Shown here: positions 55,647 through 63,891 of the stretch, piece after piece | Layout of the letters: every line of letters begins with the position of its first letter | Position numbering within the stretch: position 1 is the first letter of the stretch | From: Mycobacterium sp. 155 | GTDB lineage: Bacteria; Actinomycetota; Actinomycetes; Mycobacteriales; Mycobacteriaceae | Direction: 5' to 3' | Assembly: GCF_000373905.1 (NCBI RefSeq) | Contig: NZ_KB892705.1 | Coordinates: forward strand, 3,856,478 to 3,920,477 | DNA length: 64,000 nt | The notes under the pieces: generated by a model | What the model was told of the DNA's origin: nothing | What the model saw: the letters and a program-made list of their open reading frames with translations, nothing else | Databases searched by the model: none | Position numbers and translations under genes: made by a program

Positions 55647-57797
55647 TCACTCGGCACGCAGCACCAACACCGCCCGGGCATCTACGTTGACCTTCGCCCC
55701 GGCTGCCAGCGGCGTATCAGCCGAGTTTGCGGCGCCGTCGATCGCGGCAGTGTTGATCACAGGCGTCCACTGCTGGCCGAACTCCTTCGGCGGCAGCACG
55801 AACTCGATCGGTTCGTAGTGCCCGTTGAAACACAGCAGGAACGAGTCGTCGACAACCTGCTGCCCGCGGACACTCAGATCGGGGATGCCGTGTCCGTTGA
55901 GATACACCGACACCGACTTGGCGTAGCCGGTTTCCCAGTCCTCCGCGGTCATGTCGGACCCGTCGGGCGCGAGCCAGGTGATATCGGGCACGTTGGGGGC
56001 GCCGGGCTGGCGAACCGGCCTGCCGTCGAAGAAGCGTCGCCGCCGGAACACCGGGTGGGCGGCTCGTAGCGCCGACACGATCTTGGTGAACTCGAGTAGG
56101 TCTTTGTCGGCGTTGGCCCAGTCGATCCAGGTGATTTCGCTGTCCTGGCAGTACCCGTTGTTGTTGCCGCCCTGGGTGCGGCCCAGTTCGTCGCCGTGGC
56201 AGATCATCGGAACACCTTGGGACAGCAGCAGAGTGGTGAGAAAGTTGCGTTCCTGCCTGGCCCGTAGCGCAAGGATCTCCGGATCGTCGGTGGGCCCCTC
56301 CACGCCGCAGTTCCACGAGCGGTTGTGGCTCTCGCCGTCGTTGTTGTCCTCGCCGTTGGCGTCGTTGTGCTTCTCGTTGTAGGACACCAGGTCTCGCAGC
56401 GTGAAGCCGTCGTGCGCGACGACGAAGTTGATGGACGCGACGGGACGGCGCGCGGTGTGCTCGTACAGGTCGGCCGAACCGGTCAGCCGGTAGGCGAACT
56501 CGTCGAGCGTGGCGGGCTCGCCGCGCCAGAAGTCGCGAACGGTGTCACGGTACTTGCCGTTCCACTCGGTCCACTGCGGCGGGAAGTTGCCCACCTGGTA
56601 GCCGCCGGGCCCGACGTCCCACGGCTCGGCGATCAGCTTGACCTGGCTGACGGTCGGATCCTGTTGCACCAGTTCGAAGAACGTCGACAGCTTGTCCACG
56701 TCGTAGAACTCACGGGCCAGCGTGGAGGCCAGGTCGAAGCGGAAACCGTCGACGTGCATCTCGGTGACCCAGTACCGCAGCGAGTCCATGATCAGCTGCA
56801 GTGAGTGCGGATGGCCGACGTTGAGACTGTTTCCGGTGCCGGTGTAGTCCATGTAGTAGCGCTTGTCGTCCTCGACGAGGCGGTAGTACGCAGCATTGTC
56901 GATACCGCGCATCGACAGCGTCGGGCCCATGTGGTTGCCCTCGGCCGTGTGGTTGTAGACGACGTCGAGGATCACCTCGATGCCGGCCTCGTGCAGCGCC
57001 CGCACCATGGCCTTGAACTCCTGCACGTGGCCGCCGGGCGTGGCACTCGAGCTGTACCGCGGATCGGGCGCCAGGAACCCGATGGTGTTGTATCCCCAGT
57101 AGTTCGACAGGCCCTTCTCCAGCAGCGTCGAATCGTCGACGAAGTGATGCACCGGCATCAGCTCGATCGCAGTGATGCCCAACGACTTCAGATGGTCGAT
57201 GATCACCGGATGCGCCACCGCCGCGTAGGTGCCGCGAATCTGCTCGGGAATGTCGGGATGAGTTTCGGTCAGGCCCTTGATGTGCGCCTCGTAGATGACG
57301 GTGTCGGCGTACTCGTGGCCGGGCGGCCGGTCAGTGCCCCAGTCGAAGTACGGATTGATCACCACGGCCTTGGGCATGTGGGCCGCCGAATCGTCGTCAT
57401 TGCGGCTGTCCGGGTCACCGAAGTTGTAGCCGAACAGCGGCTGGCCCCAGTCGAAGGTCCCGTCGATGGCTTTGGCGTAGGGGTCGAGCAGCAGCTTGTT
57501 GGGATTACACCGGTGTCCGGCGGCGGGATCGTACGGACCGGTGACGCGGTAACCGTAACGCTGACCCGGCTCGATGTTCGGCACGAAGCCATGCCAGATG
57601 AAGCCGTCGACCTCGGGCAGGGTGACCCGTGCAGTCTCATTGCCCTCGGTATCGAAGAGACACAACTCCACACGCTCGGCGACCTCGCTGAACAATGCGA
57701 AATTCGTGCCCGACCCGTCGTAGGTGGCGCCAAGGGGGTAAGCCTTACCCCGCCAGATTTCGAGTTCGTGTTCCGTGGTTCGCTCGGCTGGATTCAC
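55647..57797 (-). CDS. glgX: glycogen debranching enzyme GlgX
   Basis: A 716-residue GH13 debranching enzyme cleaving alpha-1,6 branches of glycogen limit dextrins. CBM48 module within about 1-140 (WRGKAYPLGATYDGSGTNFALF). Catalytic barrel: DVVYNHTAEGNH, DGFRFDLASTLAREF (nucleophile Asp), LIAEPWDVGPGGYQVG (acid Glu), FVVAHDGFTLRDLVSY (stabilising Asp). The length is typical. ATG 57797 opens MNPAERTTEHELEI. A region of 255 bases separates it from pncA with no gene I can support. Together with mak it belongs to alpha-glucan metabolism. Confidence 0.96.
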   Translation of the reverse strand: MNPAERTTEHELEIWRGKAYPLGATYDGSGTNFALFSEVAERVELCLFDTEGNETARVTLPEVDGFIWHGFVPNIEPGQRYGYRVTGPYDPAAGHRCNPNKLLLDPYAKAIDGTFDWGQPLFGYNFGDPDSRNDDDSAAHMPKAVVINPYFDWGTDRPPGHEYADTVIYEAHIKGLTETHPDIPEQIRGTYAAVAHPVIIDHLKSLGITAIELMPVHHFVDDSTLLEKGLSNYWGYNTIGFLAPDPRYSSSATPGGHVQEFKAMVRALHEAGIEVILDVVYNHTAEGNHMGPTLSMRGIDNAAYYRLVEDDKRYYMDYTGTGNSLNVGHPHSLQLIMDSLRYWVTEMHVDGFRFDLASTLAREFYDVDKLSTFFELVQQDPTVSQVKLIAEPWDVGPGGYQVGNFPPQWTEWNGKYRDTVRDFWRGEPATLDEFAYRLTGSADLYEHTARRPVASINFVVAHDGFTLRDLVSYNEKHNDANGEDNNDGESHNRSWNCGVEGPTDDPEILALRARQERNFLTTLLLSQGVPMICHGDELGRTQGGNNNGYCQDSEITWIDWANADKDLLEFTKIVSALRAAHPVFRRRRFFDGRPVRQPGAPNVPDITWLAPDGSDMTAEDWETGYAKSVSVYLNGHGIPDLSVRGQQVVDDSFLLCFNGHYEPIEFVLPPKEFGQQWTPVINTAAIDGAANSADTPLAAGAKVNVDARAVLVLRAE

Positions 57798-58052
57798 AAT
57801 CCGACTTTACGGTCCGCTGCGTTGCGTGACCATTCGGACAGCCCGCCCAGCGTGCGCCGAACCGGCGGGGGCTCACCCTGTTCACCGGCTCTGACCTGCC
57901 CGAATGCCCTTCGCCTTGGGTGAGGCGGACCACGGCGTTGTGACCGTCACACTGCACCGTTCGGGGCATCGCATTGCCGTCGGCGACGGTGTGCGCCAGG
58001 ATCGTGCTCACCGCGAGCCGCCCGCGCCGGACCGGCTCACACCAGGATCCGA

Positions 58053-58667
58053 CTAACTGACTTCGACGCCAGCCGAAAGCAATTCGTCGATCGCCGCGGC
58101 GGTGCTCTGCGGTGCGACACCGGCCGTCATCCCGGTGAGCACGCGGGTCCGCAGACCGGCTTTCACGGCATCGGCTGCCGTCGCCGCCACGCAGTAATCG
58201 GTCGCGATGCCGACCACGTCGACCTCGTCCACATCGTGGGAGCGCAGCCAGTCCATCAGCGTCGTTCCGGAATCGTCGACACCCTCAAAACCGCTGTAGG
58301 CGGCCGTGTAGTGGCCCTTCATGAACACGGCCTCCACAGCGCTGGTGTCGAACTCGGGGTGAAACGCCGCGCCCGGCGTCTCGGCCACGCAGTGCCGAGG
58401 CCACGACGCCTGATAGTCCGGGTGCTCGGAGAAATGCCCGCCCGGGTCGATGTGGAAGTCCTTGGTGGCCACGACGTGGTCGTATTCGTGGTCGCCGACG
58501 AGCAGTTCGCTGATGGCGCGCGCCACCGCAGCACCGCCGGTGACCGCCAGGGAGCCACCCTCGCAGAAATCGTTCTGCACGTCGACGACGATCAGTGCCC
58601 GCTTATGCCGTTTTGCTCCTCGCGTCCGCACGCGCCCTTCTGCTCCTCGCGTCCGCATGTGGTTCAT
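58053..58667 (-). CDS. pncA: nicotinamidase/pyrazinamidase PncA
   Basis: A 204-residue isochorismatase-fold amidase converting nicotinamide to nicotinic acid in NAD salvage; it is also the pyrazinamide-activating enzyme. Landmarks: RALIVVDVQNDFCEGGSLAVTGG (Asp), VVATKDFHIDPGGHFSEHPDY (metal-site Asp/His residues), then DEVDVVGIATDYCVAATAADAV with the catalytic Cys in place and Lys in FMKGHYTAAYSG. The usual protein begins at RALI with a Met; here about 22 extra N-terminal residues come from a tandem duplication. ATG 58667 is coupled to the lipoprotein stop (4 bases away); GTG 58631 is an alternative start. Confidence 0.93.
   Translation of the reverse strand: MNHMRTRGAEGRVRTRGAKRHKRALIVVDVQNDFCEGGSLAVTGGAAVARAISELLVGDHEYDHVVATKDFHIDPGGHFSEHPDYQASWPRHCVAETPGAAFHPEFDTSAVEAVFMKGHYTAAYSGFEGVDDSGTTLMDWLRSHDVDEVDVVGIATDYCVAATAADAVKAGLRTRVLTGMTAGVAPQSTAAAIDELLSAGVEVS
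58611..58657 (-). repeat. 27-bp tandem duplication at the pncA start
   Basis: Two copies of TGCTCCTCGCGTCCGCA (58614-58630 and 58641-58657), 27 bases apart; the match extends three bases further left with one mismatch. On the coding strand each copy supplies CGAGGAGC and a start-like codon (ATG in one, GTG in the other), giving (R)TRGAEGRV then RTRGAKRHK. Confidence 0.7.
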
Positions 58668-58671
58668 CTCA

Positions 58672-59103
58672 CTACTGCACTTGCACGCTGGCGACGGTGC
58701 GGTTGAGGTGGTGCAGTTTGATCTCGACAGTCCCGGGCGTATCGACGGTGAACTGGAACTGTTGACCGGTGCGCGGCTCGATCTTGAAAGTGTGGTCCGG
58801 TGCGGAGTCTACGTACAGCTCATCGGCGGCGTCGCTGTTGACCCGCACCACGATGGGCTCTTGCGCCTTGCCCTGCAACGACGCGTTGGTCGGTGTCACC
58901 TCACCGCCCTTGATGGTTACGTCTATGACCAGCCGGGCGGGCGCCTGCTGCTGGTTTGTCATGTCTGACGGATTGACAGCGGTCACCGAAGGTGTCGTCG
59001 AGCCGGTCTCGCTCGACGAGGACTTGTCGGAACTGCCGCATCCGGCCGCCAAGAGTGCTGCCGCGGCCGCCAGGGTGATCAGTCTGCATATACGCGTGTT
59101 CAC
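58672..59103 (-). CDS. lipoprotein with cupredoxin-like beta domain
   Basis: A 143-residue lipoprotein. Signal peptide RLITLAAAAALLAAGC with a clear lipobox (LAAGC). After a Ser/Thr linker comes a beta-sandwich of about 90 residues (ARLVIDVTIKGGEVTPTNASLQGKAQEPIVVRVNSD, then GQQFQFTVDTPGTVEIKLHHLNRTVASVQV). It resembles cupredoxin-type folds but lacks a clear His/Cys copper set. The gene ends four bases before pncA, so they are coupled. The 157 bases upstream (59104-59260) hold a short hydrophobic reading frame in the same direction (PWLTTLLPVLPAFIPAVVVV), which I cannot support as a gene. Confidence 0.8.
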   Translation of the reverse strand: MNTRICRLITLAAAAALLAAGCGSSDKSSSSETGSTTPSVTAVNPSDMTNQQQAPARLVIDVTIKGGEVTPTNASLQGKAQEPIVVRVNSDAADELYVDSAPDHTFKIEPRTGQQFQFTVDTPGTVEIKLHHLNRTVASVQVQ

Positions 59104-59260
59104 GGTGAACCATCTTCGTCTGTAAGGTCCCGCGAACCGCCTTCTCCCGGCCCGGCGTTTCCTTTGGTGTCCGGAATGCGGCGATCTCCCCGACGACTAC
59201 AACGGCGGGGATGAATGCCGGCAGCACCGGCAGCAAGGTGGTCAGCCAGGGCCGGAACAC

Positions 59261-60070
59261 CTACTGAGTGCTCCACGGTGTCACCGGCCGCTCGCGCGCC
59301 ACTCCGTCGATCGTGACGTCGACCCGCTCGTCGAAGAAGCAGATCAGCCCGCGCACGAGCTCGGCGTCGTGTAGTGGCTCGTGGTAGCTCCATGCCACAT
59401 CTGCCGATCCGCCTGGCACGGAATAGTAGCTCGCCCGGCCCTTGTATGAGCAGTAGCTGATCGTGTTGCTTTCTGCCAGTGCAACTTTCACATCTCTCCG
59501 GGGAAGGTAATACCGCGTCGGCAGGAGCGTCTCGAATAACAGTGTGGGATGGCTGGATTCGGCCAGCAGCTGGCCGTCGAGCTCCACGCGGACGTGCCTG
59601 CTGCTGCGCAAGATGTCGATGCGGTGGAACGGATCACGCGGGTGGGCGAGGATCGGTTCGTCTTCCTCACGCCACTCGAAGCTGGCGAAGTCGAGGATCA
59701 GGTACCCGGCCAGATCCGGATCGTCCGGCTGATAGGCGGCCGCGACGCCAGTCTCCTCGCCCGCGATGACGTCGAATTCGATGCCCGGGCAACTGTGCGT
59801 GGCGAAGGGAATCGACGGGTCGAGAAACCCGGGGATCTCATCGTCGCCTGACTCCGCACCGGCCGGCACCAATCCTGCGGTCAGCGCGCCGCGGGGCACC
59901 GCGTAGCTCGGGACGACCCGCCGAGGCTCCCACACCAGAACGGCCGCGCAGGTGTCGGCCACCGGCTCGCCGCCCATACAGGCGCGGATCCGTTTCGCCG
60001 TCGGCTGATACCGAAGGGTGTCCAGACTTTCGGCGAGTAGGTCTGACACCTTGGCAGCCATATCGGCCAT
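59261..60070 (-). CDS. DUF427 protein (two-domain)
   Basis: A 269-residue protein. Two DUF427 modules appear: one in about 25-130 (KRIRACMGGEPVADTCAAVLVWEPRRVVPSYAVP) and one in about 145-265 (HVRVELDGQLLAESSHPTLLFETLLPTRYYLPRRDV, SYCSYKGRASYYSVPGG, AWSYHEPLHDAELVRGLICFFDERVDVTIDG). The second contains the YCSYKG box typical of the family. Function unknown, although DUF427 is widespread in actinobacteria. Start ATG 60070. Confidence 0.85.
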   Translation of the reverse strand: MADMAAKVSDLLAESLDTLRYQPTAKRIRACMGGEPVADTCAAVLVWEPRRVVPSYAVPRGALTAGLVPAGAESGDDEIPGFLDPSIPFATHSCPGIEFDVIAGEETGVAAAYQPDDPDLAGYLILDFASFEWREEDEPILAHPRDPFHRIDILRSSRHVRVELDGQLLAESSHPTLLFETLLPTRYYLPRRDVKVALAESNTISYCSYKGRASYYSVPGGSADVAWSYHEPLHDAELVRGLICFFDERVDVTIDGVARERPVTPWSTQ

Positions 60071-60211
60071 TATCGGCCAGGTGGACCGACTGGCACACGG
60101 AGGACAAGGAAACTCTCAGGTACCGACGTAGTCCGCGAGATGCTTCCCGGTGAGGGTCGACAGGGCCGCGGATGCGATCGTGGGTGTCGGCGGGGTGAGA
60201 AGTACTACCAT

Positions 60212-60622
60212 TCAGCGAATCTCCTGGAGGCGGATGAGATTGCCGGCTGGGTCCCGCAACGCACAGTCGCGGACGCCGTACGGCTGATCGGTCGGTTCCT
60301 GGATGATCTCGGCGTCGGTTGCCTGCAGCCGTTCGAAAGTGCCGTCGAGATCCTTGGTAGCCAGGATCAGGCTGGCGAGGGTGCCCTTGGCCATCATCTC
60401 GGCGACGACCCGCTGTTCCTCATCGGTGATGCCCGGAGTGGCCGTGGGAGGGAACAGCACGATTGATACGTCGGGCTGCTCCGCCGGACCGACGGTGATC
60501 CAGTGCATACCGTTGTAGCCGATGTCCTTGTGGATTTCGAAACCGAGGATGTCGCGGTAGAACGTCCTGGCGGCATCCGGATCGTTCTGCGGGAGGAAGC
60601 TTGCGCTGATGGTGATATCCAT
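60212..60622 (-). CDS. VOC family protein (glyoxalase/dioxygenase fold)
   Basis: A 136-residue vicinal-oxygen-chelate protein: ISASFLPQNDPDAARTFYRDILGFEIHKDI, then DLDGTFERLQATDAEIIQEPTDQPYGVRDCALRDPAGNLIRLQEI. Metal-binding His/Glu positions cannot be confirmed. It may protect against, or metabolise, an electrophile. The ATG at 60622 (MDITISAS) is used. It follows the AraC gene by five bases, so they are co-transcribed. Confidence 0.88.
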   Translation of the reverse strand: MDITISASFLPQNDPDAARTFYRDILGFEIHKDIGYNGMHWITVGPAEQPDVSIVLFPPTATPGITDEEQRVVAEMMAKGTLASLILATKDLDGTFERLQATDAEIIQEPTDQPYGVRDCALRDPAGNLIRLQEIR

Positions 60623-60627
60623 GTTCG

Positions 60628-61074
60628 TCACGCTAATTGCGGGTTGGGGCTCGACGCTTCTCGATTCCTGATCGGTCTGGTCACCTGCTTGGCGACGCAC
60701 GCCGGGATGCCCTGGGTGGAGTCGGCCATCTGCTGGCGGTAGGTGCTGGGCGGGACGCCGACGAGTTCGGTGAAGCGCGTGCTGAACGTGCCTAGCGACG
60801 AGAAGCCGACCGCGAAACAGACCTCGGTGACCAGGTGGTCGCCGGCGCGCAACAACGACATTGCACGCTCGATGCGCCGAGTCATCAGGTAGCTGTACGG
60901 CGACTCACCGTAAGCAAGCTTGAATTGCCGCGATAGATGCCCCGCCGACATGTTCACGCCGCGGGCGAGCGCTTCCACGTCGAGTGGCTGGGCATAGTCG
61001 CGGTCCATCCGGTCACGCACGTGGCGCAGCAGCGCGAGGTCGCGCAATCGTTGCACGTCGGGGCTGGTGGCCAC
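60628..61074 (-). CDS. AraC-type transcriptional regulator (DNA-binding domain only)
   Basis: A 148-residue protein that is essentially one AraC DNA-binding domain: RDYAQPLDVEALARGVNMSAGHLSRQFKLAYGESPYSYLMTRRIERAMSLLRAGDHLVTEVCFAVGFSSLGTFSTRFTELVGVPPSTYRQQ. There is no ligand domain, so it may be a constitutive or small-molecule-insensitive activator (MarA/SoxS-like size). The GTG at 61074 (VATSPDVQRLRDL) is the start. It controls, or is co-regulated with, the VOC gene. Confidence 0.88.
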   Translation of the reverse strand: MATSPDVQRLRDLALLRHVRDRMDRDYAQPLDVEALARGVNMSAGHLSRQFKLAYGESPYSYLMTRRIERAMSLLRAGDHLVTEVCFAVGFSSLGTFSTRFTELVGVPPSTYRQQMADSTQGIPACVAKQVTRPIRNREASSPNPQLA

Positions 61075-61136
61075 GTGTTCGATGCTGCCACAAACGAACC
61101 GGCGCGTCCGCCGGGCCGGGCGGTAGGCTGCTGTCG

Positions 61137-61694
61137 GTGAGACCGGCACAGCTGGCGGCGCTGGATTTGCGGCAACGCGACGGGGTCACATGCGGCCCTA
61201 CCGTCGCGGTGGTGGCGGGCCTGCTGGTGGACCCGGCGTATCGCGCAACCCTGCTGGGGCCCGCCGGCCGGAAGTGGTTCTCCGACGAGCAGCATCGGGT
61301 TCACGAGGAGATCAACCGCATATGGCCACGCCGGCTCGGTGCGACACCGGCGGGCATGGCCCGGGCACTGACACACCACAGCATCCGAGTCGCCTACCGT
61401 TGGCGGCCGTTTCGCGGCGACCAGGATGGTTTGGTCGATGTCCTGGCTGCGCTCGAGGCCGGCTGGCCGGTCACCATGCTCGTCGGCGGTCGCGGTATCC
61501 CACGGCACTGGGTGCTGATCGTGGCGGCTGCCGATGACGTCCTGCAGTGCTACGAGCCGACATCGGGAACGGTGGTTCCCGTTGATATCGCGGAGGTTCG
61601 CGGCGCCCGTGTCACCGGGCTGGGATTCCCGCGACCGTTTGCGTTCGTCCTGCCGAGTGGTCGGCAATGCGAGCCAACCACGAGCTGGCGGTGA
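61137..61694 (+). CDS. peptidase C39-like protein
   Basis: A 185-residue protein. RQRDGVTCGPTVAVVAGLL carries a Cys in the context of papain-like/C39-like nucleophiles, and RGIPRHWVLIVAAADDVLQCYEPTSG has the matching His and a later Asp/Glu region. No signal peptide or leader-peptide substrate is visible. The GTG at 61137 starts it. It is divergent from the AraC gene with 62 bases between. Bacteriocin-processing proteases share the fold, but a simple cysteine protease or transferase of unknown substrate is more likely. Confidence 0.65.
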   Translation: MRPAQLAALDLRQRDGVTCGPTVAVVAGLLVDPAYRATLLGPAGRKWFSDEQHRVHEEINRIWPRRLGATPAGMARALTHHSIRVAYRWRPFRGDQDGLVDVLAALEAGWPVTMLVGGRGIPRHWVLIVAAADDVLQCYEPTSGTVVPVDIAEVRGARVTGLGFPRPFAFVLPSGRQCEPTTSWR

Positions 61695-61739
61695 AGTCCT
61701 GTACCAGGCGCTGTGGCGAGCGGGTAGCTCCCTGTGGCA

Positions 61740-61762
61740 TTTTCGGCGTTTTGCCGCGAAAA
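61740..61762. terminator. hairpin between convergent genes
   Basis: TTTTCGGC (61740-61747), loop GTTTT, GCCG then CG bulge and AAAA (61753-61762) give an eight-pair stem with a two-base bulge. It lies between the stops of the C39-like gene (61694) and TetR (61834), as expected for a bidirectional terminator. Confidence 0.4.
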
Positions 61763-61833
61763 CCTACACGCTCGTCAGAGCGTCCAGAGGCGCATGGTGA
61801 GTAGCGTCGGAGTTCGCCCTATTAGCGCGGTTG

Positions 61834-62454
61834 CTACTCGGCTGAATCCGCGCGCGGTCCCAGGATGGCCTGTGATGCAGCGATGGCCGGATCGTAGATC
61901 TCGCGGATCTCACGGCCGTCTTCAACGATCATCGCGGTGAGTTCACGCAGTCCGCCCAGCAGGATGATGGCCATCGGGCGGGTCAGCCGCGGCAGTTCGG
62001 CGTGCCGGAAACCGGCGTTTGCACTGAGATCGATAAGGAGGTCGGTTAGTTCGCGCATGGCCTCGCGCTGCAGCGGACGAGCCTGGGCGCCCAGCGCGGG
62101 CAATTCCCGTATCCAGCTCAAGGTCACGGCGGGGGCGGACTCGATGTGGTCGACATAGGCGCCGACGGCCTGTGAGATCTGGCTCTGCCAGGGTGCCTCG
62201 GCGTCGACGGCGGCGCGGATCTCGTCGGCCAGGCGCGCGTTGTTGAGCCGAAGTAACTCGATGAAGCAGGCTTCCTTGCTGGAGAATTGGTCGTAGAACG
62301 TGCGCTTGGAGGTGTGGGCGTACCGGACGACGTCGGCGACGGTGGTCTCGCGGTAGCCCTTGTCGGTGATCCCCGTCGCGAGCCCGTCGAGCAATCGCAG
62401 CCGGAAGGTGTCGGTTCCGGCGGGAGCGCCGGAACCCGCGAGTGCAGCAGTCAT
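61834..62454 (-). CDS. TetR family regulator of the divergent CYP138 gene
   Basis: A 206-residue TetR repressor. HTH: GYRETTVADVVRYAHTSKRTFYDQFSSKEACFIELL; the remaining helices (ALGAQARPLQREAMRELTDLLIDL, then PMAIILLGGLRELTAMIVEDG) form the ligand domain. It stands divergent to CYP138, the same order as Rv0135c-Rv0136. Twin operators lie between them (62476-62524). Start ATG 62454. Confidence 0.92.
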   Translation of the reverse strand: MTAALAGSGAPAGTDTFRLRLLDGLATGITDKGYRETTVADVVRYAHTSKRTFYDQFSSKEACFIELLRLNNARLADEIRAAVDAEAPWQSQISQAVGAYVDHIESAPAVTLSWIRELPALGAQARPLQREAMRELTDLLIDLSANAGFRHAELPRLTRPMAIILLGGLRELTAMIVEDGREIREIYDPAIAASQAILGPRADSAE

Positions 62455-62475
62455 CTCACCACCCTTGCATCACCT

Positions 62476-62524
62476 GGTACCTGGGAGTACCGTACTACAC
62501 ACGTTAGTGGTACATCGCAGTACC
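62476..62524. promoter_or_regulatory. two matching inverted-repeat operators, 33 bp apart
   Basis: GGTAC-N6-GTACC occurs at 62476-62491 and again at 62509-62524. The second is extended (GTGGTAC on one side, GTACCATCAC on the other). The centres are 33 bp apart, about three helical turns, so two TetR dimers could bind one face of the DNA. The pair covers the region between the TetR and CYP138 starts. Confidence 0.75.
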
Positions 62525-62544
62525 ATCACGTGGCTGGAGATGGC

Positions 62545-63888
62545 ATGACCGAAACAGTGACCGTCATACAACCCGAAGTCGCCGGCATGCGGATCCCGCC
62601 CGGTCCGCGGATCCCCGTGCTGTTCCAGGGCGCCGGGTATGCGTTCGCCCGGCGGTGGATGGTCAAACGGATATCCCGGCGCTACGGCGACATCTTCACC
62701 CTTCGCCTCCCGATGTTCGGCCGCACCGTCATCGTCGCCGAACCGCAACTGGCCAAGCAGCTGTTCCAGGCCAACACCGAAGATGTCGGCAACATCCAGC
62801 CCAACCTGAGTCGTATCCTCGGATCTGGCTCGGTGTTCGCGCTCGACGGCGCCGGTCACCGGCGCCGTCGCAAGCTGCTGACGCCGCCGTTCCACGGCAA
62901 GAGCATCCGCAACTACGAAACCATCTTCGAAGAGGAAACTCTGCGCGAATCGGCCAGCTGGCCCGAGGGCCGGGAATTCGAAACGCTCGAGCCGATGATG
63001 CGCATCACCCTCAATGCCATCCTGCGTGCGGTATTCGGCGCCGACGGAGAACAACTCGACGAGTTGCGGCGCATCATCCCGCCCTGGGTGACTCTCGGAT
63101 CACGGCTCGCGGTGCTGCCCAACCCGACGCGGGACTACGGCCGGTTCAGCCCGTGGGCGCGGCTCGCCGAATACCGCAGGCAGTACGACGCGGTGATCGA
63201 CCGGCTGATCGAGCGGATCGAATCCGACCCCGAGTTCGAGCACCGCGACGACATCCTCGCGCTGCTGCTGCGCAGCACTTACGAGGATGGTTCGGCCATG
63301 TCCCGCAAGGACATCAGCGACGAGCTGCTCACACTGCTGGCTGCCGGGCACGAAACCACGGCGTCCACGCTGGGGTGGGCGTTTGAACGCATCAGCCGCC
63401 ACCCCGAGGTGCTCGCCGAACTGGTCACCGAGGCCGCCACCGCCGGCAACGAGTACCGTCAGGCGACCATCCTGGAGATACAGCGGGTCCGCACAGTCAT
63501 CGATTTCGCCGGCCGCCACGTCTACGCGCCCGCATTCGAACTCGGCGAGTGGGTGATCCCGCGCGGTTATTCGGTCATCGTCGCGCTCGCGGCGATTCAG
63601 GAACGGCCCGAGGAGTTCCCGGACCCGGGCCGGTTCGATCCGCAGCGGTTCGTCGGCAACCGTCCCGGCCTGGGCTGGATTCCATTCGGCGGCGGCACCC
63701 GGCGCTGCGTGGGTGCGGTGTTCGCCAACGTCGAGATAGACATCGTGCTGCGAACGGTGTTGCGGCACTTCGTCATCGAAACCACCACGGCACCCGGCGA
63801 AAAGGTGCACTCGCGCGGCGTGGCCTACACCCCGAAGTCAGGCGGTCGGGTCGTCGTGCACCGTCGCGCCACCCCGCTGGGGCAGTAG
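62545..63888 (+). CDS. cyp138: cytochrome P450, CYP138 family
   Basis: A 447-residue cytochrome P450 monooxygenase. I-helix LLTLLAAGHETTASTLGWAF (AGHETT), K-helix EIQRVRTVI (ExxR), and the haem-ligand loop IPFGGGTRRCVGAVFANVEIDIVLRTVLRHF with the Cys. The PAFELGEWVIPRGYSVIV block matches the CYP138 group. No reductase or ferredoxin gene is present nearby. ATG 62545 follows a purine-rich CTGGAGA. The substrate is not known; regulation by the divergent TetR gene is expected. Confidence 0.93.
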   Translation: MTETVTVIQPEVAGMRIPPGPRIPVLFQGAGYAFARRWMVKRISRRYGDIFTLRLPMFGRTVIVAEPQLAKQLFQANTEDVGNIQPNLSRILGSGSVFALDGAGHRRRRKLLTPPFHGKSIRNYETIFEEETLRESASWPEGREFETLEPMMRITLNAILRAVFGADGEQLDELRRIIPPWVTLGSRLAVLPNPTRDYGRFSPWARLAEYRRQYDAVIDRLIERIESDPEFEHRDDILALLLRSTYEDGSAMSRKDISDELLTLLAAGHETTASTLGWAFERISRHPEVLAELVTEAATAGNEYRQATILEIQRVRTVIDFAGRHVYAPAFELGEWVIPRGYSVIVALAAIQERPEEFPDPGRFDPQRFVGNRPGLGWIPFGGGTRRCVGAVFANVEIDIVLRTVLRHFVIETTTAPGEKVHSRGVAYTPKSGGRVVVHRRATPLGQ

Positions 63889-63891
63889 CGG

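Noticed and set aside
57798..58052. 88-codon minus-strand ORF (57745-58011) between glgX and pncA
   Set aside because: No RBS and no recognisable domain; it overlaps the glgX start, so it is probably random.
59104..59260. Short hydrophobic reading frame upstream of the lipoprotein gene
   Set aside because: One possible membrane helix (PWLTTLLPVLPAFIPAVVVV), but the frame continues into the lipoprotein gene out of phase and has no good start context.
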